6,941 nucleotides of DNA from contig QQUB01000418.1 of NCBI GenBank assembly GCA_008501835.1, forward strand, positions 1-6,941, read 5' to 3'. This document shows, one piece after another, positions 1 to 6,475 of this stretch. Each line of letters begins with the position of its first letter. The stretch's first letter is position 1. The notes under the pieces were generated by a model that saw only the letters and a program-made list of their open reading frames with translations, was not told the DNA's origin and searched no databases. A program made the translations under genes and the position numbers. The DNA comes from Bacteroidota bacterium (GTDB lineage Bacteria > Bacteroidota > Bacteroidia > Chitinophagales > Saprospiraceae).

Positions 1-99
1 AAATGTGTTCCAGTGAACTGTGACCCGGCTAATTGTCAGCCATCCGAAAATTGTATTCCAGTCTGTTGTAATTCAAGTAGTTGCGCAAAGGCAGTTTGA
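1..99 (+). CDS. C-terminal end of a cysteine-rich CxP-motif protein (5'-truncated by window edge)
   Basis: Frame 1 is open from the first base and ends with TGA at 97-99, giving 32 residues of a protein whose start lies outside the window. The visible part has seven cysteines, four of them in a C-x-P pattern (CVP, CDP, CQP, CIP), followed by a CC pair and a last Cys before the end. Such spacing suggests a metal-binding or disulfide-rich small protein, but I do not recognise a family and assign no function. It is the only plausible plus-strand gene and runs towards purC, with a strong terminator at 244-296 between them. The frame stays open after the TGA to a TAA at 223-225 and contains another NCQP motif, so the TGA may not be the original end. 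Moderate confidence that this is coding, because only 99 bases are visible. Confidence 0.5.
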   Translation, partial: KCVPVNCDPANCQPSENCIPVCCNSSSCAKAV

Positions 100-225
100 A
101 ATATAGAGGCACTTAAAGGAAAAGATAAAAGTAATTGCCAGCCGCAGCAATGTGCTTCCAAGAAACGGGTAGGTAATCAAATACCAATCAAAAAGAAGCA
201 GGTTGTTAAAACTGCGAGTTTGTAA
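100..225 (+). other. In-frame continuation of the cysteine-rich frame beyond TGA
   Basis: In the same frame as the cysteine-rich protein, 41 further codons follow the TGA at 97-99 before a TAA at 223-225. They encode a Lys-rich tail that includes NCQPQQC, echoing the NCQPSENC upstream. This suggests that the tail once belonged to, or is still read as part of, the same protein: by readthrough, by loss through a point mutation, or because the TGA is a sequence error. No start codon or ribosome binding site for a separate gene is seen. It could also be chance, since the stretch is short. Confidence 0.3.
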
Positions 226-243
226 AAGCGGCAAAATCAAGAT

Positions 244-296
244 AAACCAAAGGTTGTCTCATAAAGTACTACTTATGAGACAACCTCTGGTTTTTT
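244..296 (+). terminator. Strong rho-independent terminator between convergent genes
   Basis: A 14-bp perfect inverted repeat pairs 251-264 (AGGTTGTCTCATAA) with 273-286 (TTATGAGACAACCT) around an 8-nt loop. It extends outward past one A/C mismatch by another 6 bp (244-249 with 288-293). On the plus strand the right arm runs directly into a six-T tract at 291-296, so it should terminate the cysteine-rich gene. The hairpin reaches the purC stop codon (295-297). On the minus strand the sequence leaving the hairpin (GGTTTATCTTGATTTT) is moderately T-rich, so it probably also ends purC transcription. Confidence 0.9.
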
Positions 297-1236
297 AAGA
301 ATTATTTGTTAACCACTGCGTCACATTTGTTCGAATACGTTCGTTTTCATCCTCAGATTCTTCCTTGTCGAAAGCTTTCCCGGTTACCTTTTCAAACAAT
401 TCTACATATCTGTCTGTGATTTCATCAACAAATGAATCCGGCATAATTGGCATCATTTGCCCCTCGAGTCCCTGAAAACCATGGGCCATAAGCCACTCTC
501 TTACAAATTCTTTAGATAACTGCTTTTGACGCTCGCCGGCTTGCTGTCTTTCTTCATAGCCCTCTTTGTAAAAATACCTGGAACTATCAGGGGTGTGAAT
601 TTCATCTATAAGATAGATTTCGCCGTCTTTTTTACCAAATTCATATTTAGTATCTACCAGGATCAAGCCTTGTTCAGCAGCCATTTTGGTGCCGCGCTCA
701 AAGAGAGCGTACGTATATTTTTCAAGGATGGCATAATCTTCAGCACTTACGATATTTTGAGCAATGATGTCTTCTCTGGAAATATCTTCATCGTGTCCTT
801 CTTCAGCTTTGGTAGCCGGGGTGATGATTGGAGAGGGGAAGGGGTCATTTTCTTTCATTCCCTCGGGCATTGGTACGCCGCAAATGGTCCTCCTTCCGGC
901 TTTGTATTCTCTCCAGGCATGCCCTACCAGATAAGCTCTGATAACCATTTCGACCTTAAAAGGTTTACAGGCAACTCCAATAGCCACGTTTGGATCAGGA
1001 GTGGCTGAAAGCCAGTTGGGGCAAATATCGCTGGTTGCATTGAGGAAATGGGTTGCCAATTGGTTGAGTACCTGACCTTTAAACGGAATAGGTTTGGGCA
1101 AAACGTGGTCGAAGGCAGATATTCTGTCAGAAGCAACCATGATGAGTTTATCGTTGACGGTATACACGTCTCTTACTTTACCACGATAGAAATTTGTTTG
1201 TCCGGGAAAATTGAACTTGGTTTCAGCAATTGCCAT
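295..1236 (-). CDS. purC: Phosphoribosylaminoimidazole-succinocarboxamide synthase (SAICAR synthase)
   Basis: This cytosolic enzyme of de novo purine synthesis joins CAIR and L-aspartate, using ATP, to give SAICAR. The 313-residue product is complete and carries the family hallmarks in order: the glycine-rich nucleotide-binding start YRGKVRDVY (residues 17-25), VASDRISAFD (34-43), the EMVIRAYLVGHAWREYKAG block (96-114), TPATKAEEGHDEDIS (139-153), the signature LVDTKYEFG (193-201) and LIDEIHTPDSSRY (209-221). Its length matches the longer, eukaryote-like form common in Bacteroidota rather than the roughly 240-residue E. coli type. The ATG at 1236 lies 16 residues before the first motif, as expected, with an A/T-rich leader and only a weak AAGG upstream. 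The aminotransferase gene ends 50 bp upstream on the same strand, so co-transcription is possible, though a -7-like element lies in that gap. Identification is firm. Confidence 0.97.
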   Translation of the reverse strand: MAIAETKFNFPGQTNFYRGKVRDVYTVNDKLIMVASDRISAFDHVLPKPIPFKGQVLNQLATHFLNATSDICPNWLSATPDPNVAIGVACKPFKVEMVIRAYLVGHAWREYKAGRRTICGVPMPEGMKENDPFPSPIITPATKAEEGHDEDISREDIIAQNIVSAEDYAILEKYTYALFERGTKMAAEQGLILVDTKYEFGKKDGEIYLIDEIHTPDSSRYFYKEGYEERQQAGERQKQLSKEFVREWLMAHGFQGLEGQMMPIMPDSFVDEITDRYVELFEKVTGKAFDKEESEDENERIRTNVTQWLTNNS

Positions 1237-1281
1237 CAGCCTTATTGATTTATTAACTTAAATGTCGGTTAAATTAAGGCA

Positions 1282-1289
1282 CAAAATTA
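1282..1289 (-). promoter_or_regulatory. Possible -7 promoter element for purC
   Basis: On the minus strand TAATTTTG matches the Bacteroidota -7 consensus TAnnTTTG exactly. It sits about 45 bp upstream of the purC ATG and begins within the stop codon of the aminotransferase gene. No good TTTG -33 element is seen 19-21 bp further upstream, so this is only a half match and could be chance in A/T-rich DNA. Confidence 0.25.
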
Positions 1290-2444
1290 CCTCAATTTTT
1301 TAAAACAGTTGACTAATGCTTCCAAATCTTTTTGGTGATTGTATACATGGGGTGCAACACGAATTGCATTCCCCCGGAAAGAGACAAAAACTTTATTTTC
1401 GGCTAATATTTCTTTAAGCTTCTGTAAATCGAAACGGTCATTTAAGTACATTCCGAACAGGTGATGTGCCCTGTTTTCACCATCTTCAAGATCTACGCCA
1501 AGCGATTGAAGTTCATTTAAAGCATCTTTTGTTAATTCCTTACAGTAATTTTGAATATTATGGACGCCCCAGTCCAGGATTTGTTCAAAAGCCTGTAGTT
1601 GCATGGGTATTAGAATGAAATTACTTTGTTCACCAACTGAATACCTTGCTGCTTTGGGTTTATAATTATCCTGGTAGTTGACAAGGTTTTGGAAATTTTC
1701 GCTTTCGTGTCGGTTGATCCAGTTTTCTTCAATAGGAATACCAGTGTCAAATTTTGGGCCGTAGTAGGCTACTCCAATGCTGTATGGGCCCAATAACCAT
1801 TTATAACCGGCACAGATAATGGCATCGGCCTGGACCTTTTTTTGATCAAATGGTAAGGCTCCAATGGATTGGGTGCCATCAATAATCAGGTAAGCACCAA
1901 CTTCCCGGCATCTTGCACCAATTTTTTCCAGATCAAATATCGTTCCGTCAGCCCAGTGGGTATTGCTGATGGCGACCACCTTTGTTTGGGTGGTAATGGC
2001 TTCAAGGATGGCCTCGTTCCAAAGGGCAGTTTTCTTTTTTGCCGCGGGAGATTTTATTGATTTAATAACTCCGCCATTGGTGTCAGCCAATCTTTTCCAG
2101 GAATAATAGTTGCTCGGAAATTGCTCGTAAGGCATCAATATTTCCTCTCCTGGTTGCAGGTCAATATTATTGGTGACGTTGGCAATGCCATAAGAAACGG
2201 AAGGGATAATAGCGACCCGGCCCGGATCATCCGCATTGATGATTTTGGAAAACGCCGCTTTTGTTTTATCAACTGTTGTGTAAAAATCAACAGGGCTGAT
2301 CTGGTAAGGTCTTGATTTTAAAGATACCATTTCCTGGCCCACTGCCTCTGCACTTTTTAAAATCGGAGACATGTAGGCAGCGTTTAAGTAATGCACCTCC
2401 TCAGGCAAATCAAAAAGGTGTGACTGGCATTGAAGTATTTTCAC
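1287..2444 (-). CDS. Class V aminotransferase-fold PLP-dependent enzyme
   Basis: The 385-residue protein belongs to the fold-type I, class V group (cysteine desulfurase / isopenicillin N epimerase / kynureninase relatives). Visible PLP-site features are SVSYGIANV (82-90), the phosphate and ring region, ISNTHWADG (159-167), LIIDGTQSIG (186-195) whose Asp189 would contact the pyridine nitrogen, and AGYKWLLGP (212-220) whose Lys215 would form the Schiff base. Near the C-terminus, IRVAPHVYN (361-369) holds an Arg that in this group usually binds the substrate carboxylate. Substrate and reaction cannot be told from sequence. There is no IscS/SufS-style catalytic-Cys loop that I can point to, so I do not call it a cysteine desulfurase. 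The start is GTG: the preceding codon is an in-frame TAA, and the next Met (residue 24) lies inside the conserved YLNAAYMSP segment. It follows the 84-residue gene by 4 bp and precedes purC by 50 bp. Confidence 0.9.
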   Translation of the reverse strand: MKILQCQSHLFDLPEEVHYLNAAYMSPILKSAEAVGQEMVSLKSRPYQISPVDFYTTVDKTKAAFSKIINADDPGRVAIIPSVSYGIANVTNNIDLQPGEEILMPYEQFPSNYYSWKRLADTNGGVIKSIKSPAAKKKTALWNEAILEAITTQTKVVAISNTHWADGTIFDLEKIGARCREVGAYLIIDGTQSIGALPFDQKKVQADAIICAGYKWLLGPYSIGVAYYGPKFDTGIPIEENWINRHESENFQNLVNYQDNYKPKAARYSVGEQSNFILIPMQLQAFEQILDWGVHNIQNYCKELTKDALNELQSLGVDLEDGENRAHHLFGMYLNDRFDLQKLKEILAENKVFVSFRGNAIRVAPHVYNHQKDLEALVNCFKKLR

Positions 2445-2448
2445 TTAA

Positions 2449-2703
2449 TTATTTGTTTTTAAGGTGTTCTTCCTGAGATTTGTAAGGAGTTCGCATATGA
2501 GTATCTAGTATGCGCTGGACATCCTTTTCAGTCCAGTTTTTCTCTTCCCAGGCTTCATTTGCGGCATCAACAGCCCTTTTCATCCTGAAATCTAAAAGGA
2601 TTTTTTTAAGAATTGACAAATCACTATCAGAGATATTGGTTGAAAACAATTTCAATAACTCGAGTTGAATTGGATTTAATTTTCCAGTTAATTGTTCTGA
2701 CAT
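2449..2703 (-). CDS. Small antitoxin-like conserved hypothetical protein (84 aa)
   Basis: The 84-residue, soluble and probably all-helical protein has the pattern LNPIQLELLKLFS near the start (9-21), a central ISDSDLSILKKILLDF helix (24-39), and AWEEKNWTEKDVQRILDTHMRTPY towards the end (51-74). From memory, small Bacteroidota proteins with this pattern often sit just upstream of PIN-domain toxin genes and are thought to be antitoxins; I cannot search to confirm. Here the next gene, 4 bp downstream, is an aminotransferase and no PIN gene is present, so it would be an orphan or have another role. The ATG at 2703 has an A-rich leader with no Shine-Dalgarno. A TAAATTTG promoter-like element and an imperfect palindrome lie 70-100 bp upstream. 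Coding is likely given its clean composition and tight spacing; function is inferred only. Confidence 0.75.
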   Translation of the reverse strand: MSEQLTGKLNPIQLELLKLFSTNISDSDLSILKKILLDFRMKRAVDAANEAWEEKNWTEKDVQRILDTHMRTPYKSQEEHLKNK

Positions 2704-2772
2704 GATTTAGATTTTTCTGAGTAATGAACAATTTGAGGGTAAATTAAAGTAACCTACACCTAAAAATAATAA

Positions 2773-2807
2773 CAAATTTATTAGCTAGGCTTTAGCCAAT
2801 TTTCAAA
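2773..2807 (-). promoter_or_regulatory. Candidate promoter for the 84-aa gene and aminotransferase
   Basis: On the minus strand TAAATTTG (2780-2773) matches the Bacteroidota -7 consensus TAnnTTTG exactly. A TTTG (2807-2804), the -33 consensus, lies 23 bp upstream; this is somewhat longer than the usual 19-21 bp. The predicted start point would give a leader of roughly 60 bases. It is the best promoter candidate in the intergenic region, but unproven. Confidence 0.35.
2781..2799. promoter_or_regulatory. Imperfect palindrome inside the candidate promoter (possible operator)
   Basis: TTAGCTA (2781-2787) and TAGCCAA (2793-2799) form 7-nt inverted arms with one mismatch around a 5-nt centre. An alternative perfect inner repeat GGCT-TT-AGCC occupies 2788-2797. 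The element lies exactly between the -33-like and -7-like boxes, where a repressor would block RNA polymerase. Autorepression would suit an antitoxin-like first gene, but this is inference and the arms are short. Confidence 0.25.
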
Positions 2808-2922
2808 AAAATTTTTCCCGATTAATATCTGATTTCAGGTTGGGAAAATGGAAAAAATATTGTAGTTTATATATTCATTTTCTGCTATTCGAATCTAATA
2901 GTTCTTTCGCTTCACTACGCCT

Positions 2923-2989
2923 TATGCCGGCGAGGCATATCCTTTTTTCCGGCTAAAAAAGGATACAAAAAAGCCTTAAAATACAAGGC
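2923..2989. repeat. Cluster of three consecutive hairpins
   Basis: Three inverted repeats lie nearly end to end. TATGCC/GGCATA (2923-2928 with 2934-2939) has loop GGCGA. TATCCTTTTTT/AAAAAAGGATA (2938-2948 with 2955-2965), an 11-bp perfect stem, has loop CCGGCT. GCCTT/AAGGC (2973-2977 with 2985-2989) has a 7-nt loop. None is followed by a T-tract on either strand, so ordinary terminator function is unlikely. The arrangement resembles REP-like palindromic intergenic elements; dispersion in the genome cannot be judged from one window. Confidence 0.6.
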
Positions 2990-3401
2990 GGCGGGACTTT
3001 TCCTGGTTTTCCGAATTGGAAAAATGTTTTTTTACTCAAACCGTTTCGTTTGATAAAAACCTACTTCCCCGATTAACGACACTTTTTGAGTTCCTTAAGT
3101 CTTTCGGGTTGATTAAACCTGTTCAAGAAATAATCATTTGTGCTTTAAGTCGTTCCTCGAAGCCGTTGACGCCTTTTATCTCTTGGGGCCGCTGTGTATT
3201 TTGGATTCATATTCATCTGCTTCCAATGAAACGATAATTTCCCGACGGGCCACAGTGGCTCACCCCACCAAAATTGTGTCCGCGGCTAATAGGGCTACCG
3301 AAAGTGAAATCAAAAAAGAAGTTCAATCACTAAATGCCTAAAATATTTTATCACCTCAGCAATTCCAGCACTATAAAGAAGCAGCAATTTTGGTTCGATG
3401 A

Positions 3402-3414
3402 ATATCCTTTTTTC
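3402..3414 (+). repeat. 13-bp direct repeat of 2937-2949
   Basis: ATATCCTTTTTTC at 3402-3414 is identical to 2937-2949, where it forms the left arm of the central hairpin of the three-hairpin cluster. Here the pairing right arm is missing, so it could be a broken copy. A 13-base T-rich match could also arise by chance. Confidence 0.35.
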
Positions 3415-3480
3415 TAAACTTTTGTCTTACCAATTCCTATCAAAACCAGAAAAGCCACATTGGCCCGTCTAGCGTTTTTG

Positions 3481-3530
3481 CTTCCTTTTTTGGCAATGCA
3501 AAAAGGAAGAGCCCGCCGGCTTGAGGCATA
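3481..3530. repeat. Second hairpin plus GCCGGC/GAGGCATA repeat
   Basis: CTTCCTTTTT (3481-3490) pairs perfectly with AAAAAGGAAG (3500-3509) over a 9-nt loop. Immediately after come GCCGGC (3515-3520) and GAGGCATA (3523-3530). The same two words are contiguous at 2926-2939, where they also adjoin a CCTTTTTT/AAAAAAGG hairpin but in the opposite order. Sharing both the words and the hairpin type suggests two rearranged or diverged members of one intergenic element family. Confidence 0.45.
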
Positions 3531-3730
3531 CCAGATACAAAGCAGCAATCTTTTCTATAACCCAATATGTCAAACAAAAATTCAATTTTTAAATGTTGTT
3601 TTTTTCTCGATATCCTAATAGAATTCACTTATCAAAACACAGCTGATTTTCAGTGGATTAGAAGTAGTAATGCCAAATCGAAATGGCAAAAGTCCAAGAT
3701 TAGGCAAAAAGTTACTATCAATGGAAAAAA

Positions 3731-6466
3731 TTAATCCACCAGTTCACCTGCTTTCCTGAACGCAGTATTTTTAGCCTTCCTGATATCCACAGCCACAACC
3801 TTGTATTCAGGGCACATGGCTTGAGAATCATGTACGTCTGAAGTGAGGTTATTAACCATGATCTCGGGGAAATGGAAAGTGGTACTTAAAACTCCCGGTT
3901 TAACACCATCCGTTACAAATGCCTTGATATCGACTTTGCCTCTTGGTGATTTTACACAAATCAGCTCTCCGTCCTTGATACCCTTAGCTTCAGCATCCGC
4001 AGGGTTGATCCATAGCAGATCTTCCGTACTGATTTCCACATTATTGGTCCTGCGGGTCATAGCTCCACAGTTGTAATGCTCCAGGTTCCGGTTGGTTGTA
4101 AGAATAAACGGATATTCTTCCTGATGTTCCAAAAGTTCATTGGACTCTTCAAACGGGAAGAAATCGATTCGTCCCAGACCGCGCTTAAAGGTTTCAGTGT
4201 GTAATATTTGGGTATCTGTGCCGTCTTCCGCAACTGGCCATTGAAGTCCGTTTTTGCCCAATCTTGACCAGGAAATACCTTTGAAGAATGGAACGATTTG
4301 GGAAATTTCTTCCAGCATACCATCAGGCGTATAATCTGCCTGATTGTAGCCCATGCGGTTCATCACATCAATGATGATCTGACCATCAACCTTGGAATTT
4401 CCTACAGGTTTAACAACTGCATTTACCCGCTGAACTCTTCGTTCGCCATTGGTAAAGGTTCCGCTCTTTTCCAGGAAGGAAGCACCCGGCAGGATTACGT
4501 CGGCATATTTAGCAGTTTCGGTCATGAAAAGCTCCTGAACGATGACGAGATCGGTGTTTTTCAAGGCCTTAATGACCTTTTGTGTATTCGGATCCGTTTG
4601 AACAACATCTTCACCAATAATCCAGATGGCCTTCAACTGTCCGGCAAGGGCGGCGTCAAACATTTCAGGAATTTTATAACCTATCTCAGACGGTACCTCT
4701 ACACCATAAAAATCCTTGTAGGCTTTATTGATGTCAGGATTGGTTACATCCAGATAACCGGCTCCCTGGTGAGGCTGAACGCCCATGTCAGCGGATCCCT
4801 GGACATTGTTTTGTCCTCTTAGTGGATTAACTCCAACACCACGACGACCAATATTTCCAGTGATCATTGCCAGGTCGGCGATCTGTTGAACCGTGTAAGT
4901 TCCCTGACTGTGTTCTGTCACACCCAAACCATGGAAAGACATTGCATTTTCTGCAGATGCATAAGCAATAGCTGCTGCACGGACTTGTTCACGATCTACT
5001 CCTGAGACAGCTTCCATTTTATCAATATCGAGGTTCAGGATTTCTTCTTTGAAACCATCAAACCCTTCTGTTCTGGCAGACAGAAATTCCTGGTCATGCA
5101 GGTTTTCCTTAAGTATATAGTGCATCATCATATTGAGCACTGCAACATTGGTTCCAGGTCGAAGTGCGAGGTGATGGTCAGCATATTTTGCCAGCTCTGT
5201 TTTACGTGGATCGATCACAATGAGGGTCTTGCCTTTCATTGCCTGTTGCTTTATTCTTGCTCCAGTCACAGGGTGAGCGGCTGTAGGATTGGCACCAATG
5301 ACCATCATGCAATTCGTATAATGCAGATCTTCTACAGAATTTGTGGCTGCCCCGGTACCAAACGCCCGTTGCATACCCAAAGCAGTAGGAGAGTGGCAAA
5401 CACGTGCGCAACCGTCAATATTATTAGTGCCAACAACTGCGCGGATGAATTTTTGCATCAGATAGTTCTCTTCGTTGGTACATCTGGAGGAGGAGATACC
5501 TGCAATTGCATCAGGACCTTCCGTAGCTTTGATCTGATTGAATTTATCTACAATGAAATCATAAGCTTCGTCCCAGGTTACTTTTTCGAAGGTGCCATTG
5601 CGTTTGATCATTGGGTCCCGAAGTCTCTCGGGATGATCGTAGAAAGAAAAGGCATATCGTCCTTTCAAACATGTATGGCCGCTATTTACCTCTGCATCGT
5701 ATGGAGCACGAATGCTTTGGATGTTACCATTGGTGGATGCTACTTCCAAATTGCAGCCTACTCCACAGTATGTACAGACCGTTCTTGTTTTGGTGCTGGA
5801 AACGATCGATTTGGATTCAAAAATATCGGATATGGCAGAGGTTGGGCAAGCCTGGGAGCAAGCGCCACAACTTACACAATCTGAATCGGCAAAGGAAGTG
5901 TCCATTCCTTTGATGATCCGGCTTTCAAACCCTCGTCCGGCCATACTGAGTACGAATTGTCCCTGGACCTCATCGCAGGCTCTTACACATCGATAGCAGT
6001 TGATACACTTGGACAGGTCAGAGGTCATATAAGCATGACTAAGATCTTTTTCACGGTCCAGATGAGTTTTCCCTTCCGGATAGCGAACGGACCTTATGCC
6101 CACACTTGCCGCCACATCCTGTAATTCACAATTGCCGTTTACTTCACATGTCAAACAATCCAGCGGGTGATCTGTCAGTACTAATTCAATGATATTCTTG
6201 CGTAAGCGTTTGACTGATTCAGTTTCCGTATAAATATGGAAATTTTCCTGAACCGGTGTATGACAAGAGGCCACTGTTTTTGTTCTGCCCCCAGCTTCCA
6301 AAGCAACTTCCACACTACATACACGACACGAACCAAATGGCTCCAGATTGGGAGCGTCACACAGGGTTGGAACAGGTTTGTCACCCATGTATCGTTTTAG
6401 GAAACTCAGGATGGTTTCACCGTTGTTTATTTCGTAGGCTTTATTATTTATGTAGGCTTTTTTCAT
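3731..6466 (-). CDS. fdhF: Formate dehydrogenase alpha subunit with N-terminal NuoG-like Fe-S domains
   Basis: This molybdo/tungsto-enzyme would interconvert formate and CO2, probably in the cytoplasm since no Tat or Sec signal is seen. Residues are numbered from the TTG at 6472; subtract 2 for the chosen ATG at 6466. In order: a plant-type [2Fe-2S] domain (Cys38, 49, 52, 70); the NuoG-like His-Cys3 cluster site DHPLDCLTC...C (His102, Cys106, 109, 115); two ferredoxin-like [4Fe-4S] sites (Cys156/159/162/166 and 199/202/205/209); the Mo-bis-MGD oxidoreductase [4Fe-4S] site CTYCGVGC with Cys268; the active-site NNIDGCARVCH, whose Cys359 takes the Sec position of E. coli FdhF and His360 its catalytic neighbour; NPLRGQNNVQG with Arg552; and a C-terminal dinucleotide-binding domain (about 785-900). 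At 911 residues it is similar in size to FdsA-type NAD-linked alpha subunits. The ATG at 6466 is preferred over the TTG two codons upstream. No partner subunit or fdhD lies nearby. Confidence 0.95.
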   Translation of the reverse strand: MKKAYINNKAYEINNGETILSFLKRYMGDKPVPTLCDAPNLEPFGSCRVCSVEVALEAGGRTKTVASCHTPVQENFHIYTETESVKRLRKNIIELVLTDHPLDCLTCEVNGNCELQDVAASVGIRSVRYPEGKTHLDREKDLSHAYMTSDLSKCINCYRCVRACDEVQGQFVLSMAGRGFESRIIKGMDTSFADSDCVSCGACSQACPTSAISDIFESKSIVSSTKTRTVCTYCGVGCNLEVASTNGNIQSIRAPYDAEVNSGHTCLKGRYAFSFYDHPERLRDPMIKRNGTFEKVTWDEAYDFIVDKFNQIKATEGPDAIAGISSSRCTNEENYLMQKFIRAVVGTNNIDGCARVCHSPTALGMQRAFGTGAATNSVEDLHYTNCMMVIGANPTAAHPVTGARIKQQAMKGKTLIVIDPRKTELAKYADHHLALRPGTNVAVLNMMMHYILKENLHDQEFLSARTEGFDGFKEEILNLDIDKMEAVSGVDREQVRAAAIAYASAENAMSFHGLGVTEHSQGTYTVQQIADLAMITGNIGRRGVGVNPLRGQNNVQGSADMGVQPHQGAGYLDVTNPDINKAYKDFYGVEVPSEIGYKIPEMFDAALAGQLKAIWIIGEDVVQTDPNTQKVIKALKNTDLVIVQELFMTETAKYADVILPGASFLEKSGTFTNGERRVQRVNAVVKPVGNSKVDGQIIIDVMNRMGYNQADYTPDGMLEEISQIVPFFKGISWSRLGKNGLQWPVAEDGTDTQILHTETFKRGLGRIDFFPFEESNELLEHQEEYPFILTTNRNLEHYNCGAMTRRTNNVEISTEDLLWINPADAEAKGIKDGELICVKSPRGKVDIKAFVTDGVKPGVLSTTFHFPEIMVNNLTSDVHDSQAMCPEYKVVAVDIRKAKNTAFRKAGELVD

Positions 6467-6475
6467 GATCAATTT

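Larger units (their letters stand above)
2704..3730. other. About 1 kb without a convincing gene, repeat- and hairpin-rich
   Basis: No reading frame here looks like a complete gene. The longest frames on either strand are 62-73 codons, lack recognisable domains, and overlap hairpins. The right part (3550-3730) is A/T-rich spacer after the formate dehydrogenase stop, with only a weak 5-bp hairpin (3671-3688). The middle (2895-3530) holds hairpins and repeated words listed separately. The left part (2704-2830) holds the candidate promoter of the 84-residue gene. My reading is decayed sequence or dispersed intergenic repeats rather than active genes. Confidence 0.6.

Noticed and set aside
526..1008. 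160-codon open frame on the plus strand
   Set aside because: Antisense to purC; its Phe/Ile/Ser-rich composition only mirrors the codons of purC.
3016..3237. 73-codon plus-strand frame in the intergenic gap
   Set aside because: No domain and an overlapping alternative frame; fits repeat or decayed DNA better than a gene.
3440..3628. 62-codon minus-strand frame downstream of fdhF
   Set aside because: It includes the 3481-3509 hairpin and repeat words, has no recognisable domain and no supporting promoter or ribosome binding site.
3671..3688. TGCCA/TGGCA hairpin downstream of fdhF as a terminator
   Set aside because: Only a 5-bp stem with an 8-nt loop, and no T-tract follows on the minus strand.
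4298..4822. 174-codon open frame on the plus strand
   Set aside because: Antisense to the conserved molybdopterin domain of formate dehydrogenase, which has clear motifs; no homology-like pattern in this frame.
5390..5402. Selenocysteine at the formate dehydrogenase active site
   Set aside because: The active-site codon encodes Cys (ARVCHSP), and the gene has no internal TGA; this is the Cys-type enzyme.
5096..5884. 262-codon open frame on the plus strand
   Set aside because: It lies entirely antisense to the iron-sulfur and active-site part of formate dehydrogenase; the translation is Cys/Ile/His-rich without any domain, as expected of a shadow frame.
6467..6472. TTG start for formate dehydrogenase two codons upstream of the ATG
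   Set aside because: The ATG at 6466 is a stronger start codon and leaves a typical N-terminus (MKKAYINN); nothing in the leader favours the TTG.
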